64,000 bases of DNA from Aulostomus chinensis (taxonomy: Eukaryota > Chordata > Actinopteri > Syngnathiformes > Aulostomidae). Position numbers and translations under genes: made by a program. A model generated the notes under the pieces. That model had not been told where the DNA came from, made no database searches, and worked only from the letters and a program-made list of their open reading frames with translations. The stretch lies in contig JBBMOA010000001.1 of NCBI GenBank assembly GCA_037954235.1, positions 361,001-425,000 of the forward strand. The letters are read 5' to 3'. This document shows, piece after piece, positions 27,545-33,898 of the stretch. Position 1 is the first letter of the stretch; each line of letters opens with the position of its first letter.

Positions 27545-29806
27545 TTGCTACGAACCTCAAAATATTGCGACAGTAATGTCAGAAGAATTGCTAATGAACT
27601 CAAGATGATGCTAACAGTAATGGAGTGAAACTTTCGAATAACCTAAAGTGATGCTGACAGTCATGTAGTAAGAGTTGCTATGAACCTTTAAATAATGCAA
27701 CAGTAATATAATAAGAGTTGCTACGAACCTCAAAACATTGCGATAGTGATGTTGGAAGAATTGCTCATGAACTCAAAATGATGCTAAAAGTAATGTTGTG
27801 ATAGTTGCTAATCAACTCAGTGATGCTTCCAGTAATGTAGTAAGTGTTTCGAACAACCTCAAAGTGATGCTGACAGTCATGTAGTAAGAGTTGCTACGGA
27901 CCTCAAAATAATGCGACAGTGATGTCAGAAGAATTGCTAATGATATCAAAATGATGCGACAGTGATTTAGTAAGAATTGCTAATGAACTCAAAATGATGC
28001 TAAGATTAATGGAATGAAAGTTTCGAATAACCTCAAAGTGATGCTAACAGTCATGTAGTAAGAGTTGCTACGAACCTCAAAATAATGCTACACTGATGTA
28101 GTAAGAATTGCTAATGATCTCAAAATGATGCGACAGTGATGTCGGAAGAATTGCTATTGAACTCAAAATGATGCTAACAGTGATTTAGTAAGAATTGCTA
28201 ATGAACTCAAAATGATGCTGACAGTGATGTTGAAAGAATTGCTAATGAACTTAAAATGATGCTGACGGTAACGAAATGATAGTTACTAAGAACTTAAAAA
28301 TGATGCGACAGTGATGTCAGAAGAATTGCTAATGATCTCAAAATGATGCTACAGTGATTTAGTAAGAATTGCTCATGAACTCAAAATGATAGTAACAGTA
28401 ATGTAGTGAAAGTTGCCAATAAACTCAAAGTGATGCTGACAGTCATGTAGTGAAAGTTGCTACGAACCTCCAAATAATGCGACAGTGATGTCAGAAGAAT
28501 TGCTAATAAACTAAAAATGATGCTAACGGTAATGTAGGAAGAGTTGCTACGAACCTCAAAATAATGCTACAGTGATGTCGTAAGAATTGCTAATCATCTA
28601 AAAATGATGCGACAGTGATGTCGTAAGAATTGCTAATGAACTCAAAATGATGCTAACAGTAATGGAGTGAAAGTTGCCAATGAACTCAAAGTGATGCTGA
28701 CAGTAATGTAGTAAGAGTTGCTACGAACCTCAAAATAATGCGACAGTGATTTTTGGAAGAATTGCTAATGATCTCAAAATGATGCGACAGTGATGTAGTA
28801 AGAATTGCTAATGAACTCAAAATGATGCGACAGTGACGTAGTAAGAATTGTAATGAACTCAAAATGATGCTAACTGCGATGTAGTGAAAGTTTCGAATAA
28901 CCTCAAAGTGATGCTGACAGTCATGTAGGAAGAGTTGCTACGAACCTTAAAATAATGCAACACTAATGTAGTAAGACTTACTACGAACTTCAAAATGATG
29001 TGACAGTGATGGAGCAATAATTGCTTATGATTTGAAATGATGGGACAGTGATGTAATAAGAATTGCAAATGAACTCAAAATGATGCTAACAGTAATGTAG
29101 TGAAAGTTTCGAATAACCTCAAAGTGATGCTGACAGTCATGTAGTCAGAGTTGCAACGAACCTCAAAATGATGCGACAGTGATTGAGTAAGAATTGCTAA
29201 TGAACTCAAAATGATGCTAACAGTAATGAAGTGAAAGTTTCGAACAACCTCAAAGTGATGCTGACAGTCATGTTGTAAGAGTTGCAACGAACCTCAAAAT
29301 GATGCGACAGTGATGGAGTAAGAATTGCTAATGAACTCAAAATAATGCTAACAGTAATGTCTTGAAAGTTGCGAGTAACCTAAAAATGATGCTGACAGTC
29401 ATGTAGTAAGAGCTGCTGATAACCTCAAAATAATGCTACAGTGATGTCGGAAGAATTGCTAATGATCTCAAAATGATGTGACAGTGATGTAGTAAGAATT
29501 ACTTATGAACTCAAAATGATGCTGACAGTAATGGAGTAAGAGTTGCTACGAACCTTAAAATAATGCGACAGTGATGTCGTAAGAATTGCTAATGAACTCG
29601 AAATGATGCTAAAAATAATTGAGTGAAAGTTTCAAATGACCTCAAAGTGATGCTGACAGTCATGTAGTAAGTGTTGCTACCAACCTTAAAATAATGCGAC
29701 AGTGATGTCAGAAGAATTTCTAATGATCTCAAAATGATGCGACAGTGATGTAGTGAAAGTTGCGAGTAACCTAAAAATGATGCTGAGAGTCATGTAGTAA
29801 GAGTTG

Positions 29807-29917
29807 AAACTAGAACAACAAACTGTCCTCTGATGGTTGGACAGGTTGCTTTGGTCCGTCCTCTCACTCATCATTAAAAGCCCTTATTACTAATCATTCA
29901 TCCAATCTGACACTCAC
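29807..29917. other. Array/island junction and laminin intron remnant
   Basis: Non-satellite DNA begins at AAACTAGAACAAC right after a broken monomer. On the minus strand this is the start of the intron after laminin exon 29918-30097 (donor GTGAGTGTC). The satellite therefore begins only about 110 bp into that intron. Confidence 0.65.
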
Positions 29918-30097
29918 GTCTGCAGTGGGGAATCCCCAGCAACCCGCGGCCCACATGGAGCAGTCTCGGCCAATCACGTGGGGCCTGCAGCGGCACCGAC
30001 CACCAAATGACTCGCAGGTGTCACTCTCAGCTCCAACCTCATGGCAGGCACAAGGCAGGGCGCCGTTGTTGAAGAGAGCCCAAGAGACACAGCTGAG
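29918..30097 (-). pseudogene. lama5: Laminin alpha-5-like exon: end of domain IV and laminin EGF repeat (decayed)
   Basis: On the minus strand, after a pyrimidine-rich tract and a CTCAG acceptor, the frame reads NNGALPCACHEVGAESDTC, then ESFGGRCRCRPHVIGRDCS and WGFP, ending at a GTGAGT donor. The C-x-C-H-E-V-G spacing, GG-x-C-x-C and HVIGRDC are hallmarks of the first laminin-type EGF module after domain IV in laminin alpha-5, a basement-membrane heterotrimer subunit. Departures from the family: the Cys expected after RDCS-x is Trp, the Tyr before WGFP is Cys, and the final Cys is lost by an apparent one-base deletion (CCCACTGCAGAC read where a longer version would keep the Cys codon). A residue also seems missing before NNGALPC. 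Two acceptors are possible (exon start 30097 or 30092). Best read as a decayed or error-damaged lama5 exon; laminin alpha-3 is a less likely alternative. Confidence 0.75.
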
Positions 30098-30464
30098 CTG
30101 AGACAGAATGGAGACGAAGGACAGGAGGGACGACAGAGAAAAAGGAAATGTTAGCGAGACATTTTAGGAAAATTAGTTTAGTGGGGAAACGGTTCTTAGC
30201 CAAACTTGCTAAATGGAAGGACAACAAAAAAACAAAGATCTTAACAAGAAAAATAGCACAAAATGAAACCCTGCAAGAGAAAGTAAATCAAGAACTAAAT
30301 ATTCTTGAGGCTCAGGTCTTTAGTTCCAATGCTTGTAAATGACATCTGAATGCATTCACAACCCAAATCTGAGCAGACAGAAGCGTCCCAGTCAGGCCCA
30401 GTTTAGTTCCTCTAGAACATTCAGGGATACAGAACATGGACCAACTCAGGCTGAGAGACACCGA
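30098..30464 (-). other. Laminin intron, AT-rich, no gene
   Basis: Lies between two laminin exons. It contains the polypyrimidine tract of the next exon's acceptor (about 30107-30150 on the minus strand). A 64-codon open frame on the plus strand (30148-30342) has low-complexity lysine-rich content and no recognised domain. The segment next to 30465 could include a few more laminin codons, because the exact donor of the preceding exon is unclear. Confidence 0.6.
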
Positions 30465-30581
30465 CTTGACATGAAAGCTGTTGAGGCCACAGTTGCTGAT
30501 GAAGTGGTCAGATTTCTCCAGTGGTTCTTGGTTCAGGGAGCTGGAGCTGGAGCTGCTCTCAGGCACCACCAGGACGTAATC
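30465..30581 (-). pseudogene. lama5: Laminin alpha-5-like exon: domain IV (DYVLVVPE segment)
   Basis: Minus-strand frame reads DYVLVVPE, then a run of serines, then NQEPLEKSDHFISNCG and LNSFHVK. The DYVLVVPE and EEPL-x-KS-x-x-FIS-x-C patterns are typical of the laminin alpha-3/alpha-5 domain IV just before the EGF module in the neighbouring exon. An acceptor CTCTCCAG precedes GATTAC; a second acceptor lies 29 bp upstream (exon start 30610). The seven-serine run, coded by alternating AGC/TCC codons, is longer and simpler than usual and looks like a small codon-repeat expansion. No clean donor is seen after HVK, so the 3-prime edge is approximate. The frame itself is open. Confidence 0.72.
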
Positions 30582-30703
30582 CTGGAGAGACAGAAGGAAG
30601 AAGTCCAGGCCTGACAGAGGAGAAGGAGGCACAGAGTAGAAACAGCAGATACGTGTCGGGAAAGGGAGAGGGTATCAGTCCAGCAGAGGAGCAGGAAACC
30701 TAC

Positions 30704-30841
30704 CACCACAGGGCTCTGCCTGCAGGAACCTGCAGGTGAGGAGGACCTGGTGGTCCGGCACATCCACAATGATCTGGTTTTCAGACACCGGCACGTTTCG
30801 GCAGCCGTAAGCGTGGGGACAGAAGGAGGCGTTGGCGTGGC
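30704..30841 (-). pseudogene. lama5: Laminin alpha-5-like exon: domain IV (HANASFCPHAYGCR segment), two frame breaks
   Basis: After acceptor TGTCTTTCAG the minus strand reads HANASFCPHAYGCR, VPVSENQIIVDVPDHQVLL. This is the classic laminin alpha-5 domain IV pattern. The split glycine codon (G at the previous exon's end, GC here) is preserved. Past HQVLL the frame leaves the family: sequence that would encode R-x-PAGRALW is found one base out of phase. The donor GTAGGT is reached at 138 bp, whereas a phase-0 join to DYVLVVPE needs 140. Two single-base losses explain this (after AGG and after TGG). The protein-level conservation with only tiny indels is notable. Confidence 0.8.
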
Positions 30842-30926
30842 CTGAAAGACACAAACAACCATCTCCATTTTAATGTTTCTCAAACAGCCGGAGCAGGAAA
30901 GCTAAGATGAATCAAAGATCCTCCAC
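30842..30926 (-). other. Short laminin intron (85 bp)
   Basis: On the minus strand it runs from a GTGGAG donor to a TGTGTCTTTCAG acceptor. The split-codon phase (CAG G / GC CAC) agrees with the conserved WQG-HANAS junction, which supports real exon structure. Confidence 0.65.
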
Positions 30927-31051
30927 CCTGCCAGATCCGACCCTGGTAATGTAGACCTGCACAGGGTGGGTGGGGTGGAGCGGCTGGTGGTGGTGGAGGA
31001 TGAAGACGTATCTGCCCAAAGCCTGGACACGGTGGAGTCCACCGCAGCGTT
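30927..31051 (-). pseudogene. lama5: Laminin alpha-5-like exon: domain IV start (GRYVFILHHHQP segment), one frame break
   Basis: From acceptor CTTCTACTCAG the minus strand reads RVQALGRYVFILHHHQ, then PLHPTHPVQVYI. The expected continuation GG-RIWQG is present but one base out of phase. The exon is 125 bp where a phase-matched exon would be a multiple of three (126). The downstream donor leaves CAG G, which joins correctly to GC CAC GCC of the next exon. The beta-strand-like GRYVF-x-x-x-x-x-QP-x-HP motif is characteristic of laminin alpha-3/alpha-5 domain IV. Confidence 0.75.
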
Positions 31052-31128
31052 CTGAGTAGAAGGATGAGAGCGATGTTCAATGGTACATGTTTTCTTTCCT
31101 GAACCGCCGATGTTTCCAATCACGAATC
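31052..31128 (-). other. Laminin intron between exon 30927-31051 and the minisatellite
   Basis: Pyrimidine-rich on the minus strand near the acceptor; nothing else is recognisable. Confidence 0.5.
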
Positions 31129-31712
31129 GAGGGGACACAGGAGGAGCTACAGGGGGACGGAAGGTGGATCAGAACCGTTCTAACAAGAGCGCTGAGGGGA
31201 CACAGGAGGAGCTACAGGGGGAGGGAAGGTGGATCAGAACCGTTCTAACAAGAGCGCTGAGGGGACACAGGAGGAGCTACAGGGGGAGGGAAGGTGGATC
31301 AGAACCGTTCTAACAAGAGCGCTGAGGGGACACAGGAGGAGCTACAGGGGGAGGGAAGGTGGATCAGAACCCTTCTAACAAGAGCGCTGAGGGGACACAG
31401 GAGGAGCTACAGGGGGAGGGAAGGTGGATCAGAACCGTTCTAACAAGAGCGCTGAGGGGACACAGGAGGAGCTACAGGGGGAGGGAAGGTGGATCAGAAC
31501 CGTTCTAACAAGAGCGCTGAGGGGACACAGGAGGAGCTACAGGGGGAGGAAGGTGGATCAGAACCGTTCTAACAAGAGCGCTGAGGGGACACAGGAGGAG
31601 CTACAGGGGGAGGGAAGGTGGATCAGAACCGTTCTAACAAGAGCGCTGAGGGGACACAGGAGGAGCTACAGGGGGAGGGAAGGTGGATCAGAACCGTTCT
31701 AACAAGAGCGCT
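31129..31712. repeat. 65-bp minisatellite, nine copies, G-rich plus strand
   Basis: Nine head-to-tail units starting at GAGGGGACACAGGAGG (31129, 31194, 31259, 31324, 31389, 31454, 31519, 31583, 31648). The unit at 31519 is 64 bp (one G fewer); the first has ACGG for AGGG, and one has CCCTTC for CCGTTC. Each unit carries GGGG, GGGGG and GGG runs and a purine-rich half. It fills most of the intron between two laminin exons. Open frames through it (for example 31424-31702) are repeat translations, not genes. Confidence 0.95.
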
Positions 31713-31732
31713 GTCCCACTAATGTTCCTCAC

Positions 31733-31840
31733 CAGAATCCTCCTGTCAGGGGGGAACCGTCCATGGGTACTGATGCAGCAGACTGAAGGTTCAACGTAGT
31801 CCATGCTGAACTGGTCTTTAGGCACCAGGTGGACTTTGTG
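31733..31840 (-). pseudogene. lama5: Laminin alpha-5-like exon: HLVPKDQFSMDYVEP segment
   Basis: 108 bp, exactly 36 codons, bounded by acceptor CTGTTTTTAG and donor GTGAGG. The minus strand reads HKVHLVPKDQFSMDYVEP, then SVCCISTHGRFPPD. The pattern V-x-L-V-P-x-x-x-F-(S/T)-M-(D/E)-Y-(V/I/L)-x-P followed by C-(I/V)-(A/S)-S/T-x-G-x-F is that of the linker preceding domain IV in laminin alpha-3/alpha-5. This exon shows no frame break. The next exon upstream on this strand was not found; beyond it lie introns, repeats, transposon remnants and then satellite. Confidence 0.65.
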
Positions 31841-32039
31841 CTAAAAACAGCAGAAAAAAAAGACAAAAAGGGGAGAATTTCAACAAAAGTATGCAAATGA
31901 GCTGAAGATCAAAATACAAAAAGTAAATCAAGGTTTTTTTCAAATGATTGCCAGCTATTTAGCTAAGAGAAGGACAAATGTCAATCAAGATGTCAGAATG
32001 GAACGATCCCACTGGCTTCTGGTCAAGGGAACCATGGAG
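31841..32039. other. AT-rich intron-like sequence, no gene
   Basis: Non-repetitive, with A and T runs; no exon with laminin similarity was found on the minus strand. Confidence 0.5.
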
Positions 32040-32364
32040 ATGCTAACTTCCTGTTGGACTATCAGGGTGTCTCATCCCTGACATGCTAACTTCCTGTTGG
32101 ACGATCAGGGTGTCTCATCCCTGACATGCTAACTTCCTGTTGGACGATAAGCGCGTCTCATCCCTGACATGCTAACTTCCTGTTGGACGAAAAGCGTGTC
32201 TCATCCCTTACATGCTAACTTCCTGTTGGACGATAAGCGTGTCTCATCCCTGACATGCTAACTTCCTGTTGGACGATAAGCGTGTCTCATCCCTGACATG
32301 CTAACTTCCTGTTGGACTATGAGGGTGTCTCATCCCTGACATGCTAACTTCCTGTTGGACTATA
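32040..32364. repeat. 43-bp minisatellite, about 7.5 copies
   Basis: Units begin at TGCTAACTTCCTGTTGG at 32041, 32084, 32127, 32170, 32213, 32256, 32299 and 32342, so every spacing is exactly 43 bp. Units differ in the middle (ATCAGGGTG, ATAAGCGTG, AAAAGCGTG, ATGAGGGTG). The period equals that of the big satellite, although beyond the short word ATGCTAAC the sequences do not obviously match. The last partial unit abuts the Harbinger-like element. Confidence 0.93.
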
Positions 32365-32517
32365 AAGCCTGATTTAAGCCTGATTTATGCTTCTGTGTCG
32401 AGTAGTATTCGTACCTACGCCGTCGACGCAGACCAGACGCTGTAGCCTGAGACGCGCCTCCAAAAAATCCTGTTTTCGCATCGCGTCGACGCGTGGTGAC
32501 GTCTACGTCGAGGACTG

Positions 32518-32575
32518 TGATTGGTCCGATCAGAACGTTATTTCCGGTTCAGTCGCAGCACAACACCGCCATTTT
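32518..32575 (+). promoter_or_regulatory. Promoter-like cluster: CCAAT (inverted), ETS and YY1-like sites
   Basis: GATTGG (32519-32524) is an inverted CCAAT box, TTTCCGGTT (about 32541-32549) fits an ETS site, and CCGCCATTTT (about 32567-32576) fits a YY1 site. All lie 30-90 bp before the ATG at 32608 in a CpG-rich, TATA-less context. This matches a housekeeping-style promoter for the transposon's MADF gene. Motif matching was by eye only. Confidence 0.4.
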
Positions 32576-32607
32576 CAAAGTTTCTGTGGTGAAGGCTCCA
32601 AGAAAAA

Positions 32608-32694
32608 ATGGACCAAGCTGAAGAAAGGATTATCGAGGAGGTGCTCAAGTACGACCACCTCTACAACGCCTCTTCGCGGCACTACAAAGACTGA
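32608..32694 (+). pseudogene. Truncated MADF-domain reading frame from the Harbinger-like element
   Basis: The ATG opens 28 codons beginning MDQAEERIIEEVLKYDHLY and ending SSRHYKD, then TGA. MADF domains (DNA-binding, found in the Harbinger accessory protein) start with an acidic helix ending E-V-x-K-Y-x-x-L-Y followed by YKD. The frame after the stop continues QMANN, as expected for the second MADF helix region, so the TGA looks like a nonsense change inside the domain, after which a conserved Trp would be expected. The fragment cannot encode a functional DNA-binding domain. Confidence 0.6.
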
Positions 32695-32776
32695 CAAATG
32701 GCCAACAATTGTTGTCTGTGACCGGAAGAAAACCGAGGAATCCGACAAGAGCCCCGTAAACAATACAAAGACAAAG

Positions 32777-32792
32777 CCACGCCCCCTAGCGG
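32777..32792 (-). promoter_or_regulatory. CTCF-like core motif in the Harbinger-like element
   Basis: The minus strand reads CCGCTAGGGGGCGTGG. It fits the vertebrate CTCF core (CC-R-S-Y-AG-R-K-GGC-R) at every core position if G is allowed at the third. It is the only such match noticed in the window, and its complement also contains a GC-box-like GGGGCGTGG. Assignment rests on the motif alone. Confidence 0.35.
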
Positions 32793-32846
32793 TTCGGCGG
32801 TGTATTGCAGAGCAACGCGTTCCCTCGACGCAGAATAAACCAGGCT

Positions 32847-33281
32847 TTCCAGTCGCACCTGTTTTACCCCCGTGCCAGATAAGGACCCCCATCGGGCTGT
32901 GCCACTCTGGAGGGAGCGCGTCTCCCAGTCAGTCAGCGGAACCATGCGGATCCGGGCCGGAGCTGTGGGAAGGAGCGCCAATTGTATCGGGTTGTTGTTT
33001 TCTGGACTGCAGCAGAACAGGAGCAGCCGGGACTGGAATGTAGAAGTAGGTTATCTTGAAGTTGACTCAGTTATGGTGAACGATATTGTGGTTCAACACT
33101 TTAATGAGCTTTAAGGCAAACACATTTCATCAGGAAACAACGCCGGAATTGGACGGATTTCAGCGGCACACAACAACATATCCGAGACACCTCATTGGAA
33201 ACCTGGTGGTCTAAGACTAAGAAACACCAGTCACCATGAAGAAAGGAACTTTTAGCTGAGTACTCATGTTCTTTTCTGCAG
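32847..33281. other. CpG-rich then AT-rich unclassified sequence upstream of the hAT remnant
   Basis: The first part (to about 33000) is GC- and CpG-rich and the second part is ordinary. Open frames spanning it (for example 32872-33114) show no domain. It may be the 5-prime region or first exon and intron of the hAT-like element, since a CTTTTCTGCAG acceptor follows at its end. No terminal inverted repeat was identified. Confidence 0.35.
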
Positions 33282-33401
33282 GTTGAATGTCGCATTTGTT
33301 GGACAGAAGCGTCTCATCTCAACAAAAGCACCTCTTCAGTGCTGAGGCATGATGGGGCCAGGCATGAGAATGAAGTCCCAGATCCACCAGGATGAACTCA
33401 G
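33282..33401 (+). pseudogene. hAT/ZBED transposase remnant: BED zinc-finger exon
   Basis: After a CTTTTCTGCAG acceptor the frame reads VECRICWTEASHLNK, then STSSVLRHDGARHEN. C-x2-C followed by STS-x-x-x-RH and H-x4-H is the BED-type zinc finger at the N-terminus of hAT (Ac/ZBED) transposases, which binds DNA. An in-frame TGA occurs at 33393-33395 just before a GTATAC donor, so the exon is broken unless splicing occurs earlier. Confidence 0.65.
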
Positions 33402-33491
33402 GTATACAGACACTCTCCAACTGACTCACAGTTGCTTCATTGAGAATTAATTCCTATTCATTTCTTCTCTCCTTCATCTTGAACCATCCAG

Positions 33492-33629
33492 CTTCCAGGA
33501 AGCAGATGCTGGATGAGGCTCTGCTGAATTTGATCCTGAAGGACTGCCAGCCCCTCAGCACTGTTGAGAGGGAAGGGTTCAGGGAACTGGTTCAGGTCCT
33601 TGAGCCTCATATGTTTGCCAACCAGAAAG
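33492..33629 (+). pseudogene. hAT/ZBED transposase remnant: second exon
   Basis: Frame reads SRKQMLDEALLNLI, LKDCQPLSTVEREGF, then RELVQVLEPHMF. The order ALLN-x-I-x-KD-x-QPLS-x-VE-x-x-GFR-x-L-x-x-x-L-x-P is the conserved segment after the BED finger in ZBED-like hAT transposases. A likely donor follows AACCAGAAAG. The reading frame at the exon end is one base out relative to the expected RKTI that should join the next exon. Confidence 0.7.
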
Positions 33630-33724
33630 GTTTGTGTGGAAATGATCTAAAGCAGTAGTTGATATCTCCAGTTTATTTAATCTTTAATTTCAATGTATTG
33701 ATTTACTCTGGGTGTCATTTTCAG

Positions 33725-33898
33725 ACCATCAAACAAACGGTGGCTAAAAAGTACCAGGAGGAACGGGAAGGAGTGAAAAAGGAAGTCCAGCTGCCATGTG
33801 GACATCTGTGGACATGGAGGCTCCCTTTGCTCTGACCTGTCACTGCATTAGTGAGAATGATTGTGTTGGGAGTGCAAGACTTTCCACAAAGTCACCCT
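33725..33898 (+). pseudogene. hAT/ZBED transposase remnant: third exon, truncated by the right array
   Basis: After a CATTTTCAG acceptor the frame gives TIKQTVAKKYQEE. A shifted frame then gives AMWTSVDMEAPFALTCH, the hAT signature (D/A)MWTS with a following (T/V)CH, and another shift would give LGVQDFPQ. Two frame breaks therefore occur within 170 bp. The coding similarity stops where satellite monomers begin (ACAAAGTCACCCTGCATC, about 33899), so the catalytic C-terminal part is absent from the window. Confidence 0.65.

Larger units (their letters stand above)
1..29806 (-). repeat. Left satellite array, 43/44-bp monomer, subfamily A
   Basis: The whole stretch is head-to-tail copies of a monomer of 43 or 44 bp, roughly 690 copies. 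On the plus strand each monomer begins near CTCAAAATGATG and carries blocks such as GACAGTGATGTAGTAAG and GAATTGCTAATGAA; this is the reverse complement of the units in the right array. Five recurrent monomer types alternate: three of 43 bp and two of 44 bp, the latter having TGCTGACAGT or TGCTAACAGT where the former have TGCGACAGT. The array is AT-rich, has no spacers and no plausible gene. Open frames of about 70 codons on the minus strand simply read one pentamer. The array ends within a monomer at GAGTTG (29801-29806). The left end is cut by the window. Confidence 0.97.
23755..29806 (-). repeat. Mixed, less ordered part of the left array
   Basis: Monomers continue in the same orientation but without one dominant long unit. 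Parts are recognisable copies of other places: 24340-24580 repeats the tail of the 3383-bp unit (shift 1041 bp, 24 monomers), about 27130-28080 repeats about 4300-5247 (shift 22834), and 28530-29070 repeats 6518-7058. No gene or non-satellite insertion is visible. Confidence 0.8.
32377..32846 (+). mobile_element. PIF/Harbinger-like non-autonomous element with inverted termini
   Basis: The left end AGCCTGATTTATGCTTCTG and the reverse complement of the right end, AGCCTGGTTTATTCTGCGTC, form imperfect terminal inverted repeats, both continuing into CGTCGA/TGTCGA. The left flank is TTA, the usual three-base target of PIF/Harbinger elements; the right flank is TTC, so the target duplication is imperfect. 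Length is 470 bp. Inside are a promoter-like CpG-rich stretch and the first 28 codons of a MADF-type protein, which is what a deletion derivative of a Harbinger element with its Myb/MADF companion gene would retain. The AGCCTG direct repeat just left of the end (32366) suggests a small slippage at the insertion site. Confidence 0.65.

Noticed and set aside
1503..29287. Series of 62-71 codon minus-strand open frames in the left array
   Set aside because: They repeat with the pentamer and HOR periods, start and stop at the same monomer positions, and have no domain; they are repeat read-through.
1..29806. CRISPR-like array
   Set aside because: Repeats abut directly with no unique spacers, all positions vary within monomer families, and the context is eukaryotic.
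30148..30342. 64-codon plus-strand open frame
   Set aside because: Lies in an AT-rich laminin intron opposite the laminin strand; low-complexity and without domain similarity.
31080..31702. Arginine- and glutamate-rich open frames of 77 and 92 codons
   Set aside because: They are translations of the 65-bp minisatellite in an intron.
32387..33043. 218-codon plus-strand open frame
   Set aside because: It starts inside the terminal repeat of the Harbinger-like element, is in a different frame from the recognisable MADF start, and shows no domain.
32872..33114. 80-codon plus-strand open frame downstream of the MITE
   Set aside because: No recognisable family, and its CpG-rich content gives open frames easily; it may be a non-coding 5-prime part of the hAT element.
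29807..33898. tRNA-derived SINE or rRNA in the island
   Set aside because: No A/B box pair, tRNA-like fold or rRNA sequence was seen.
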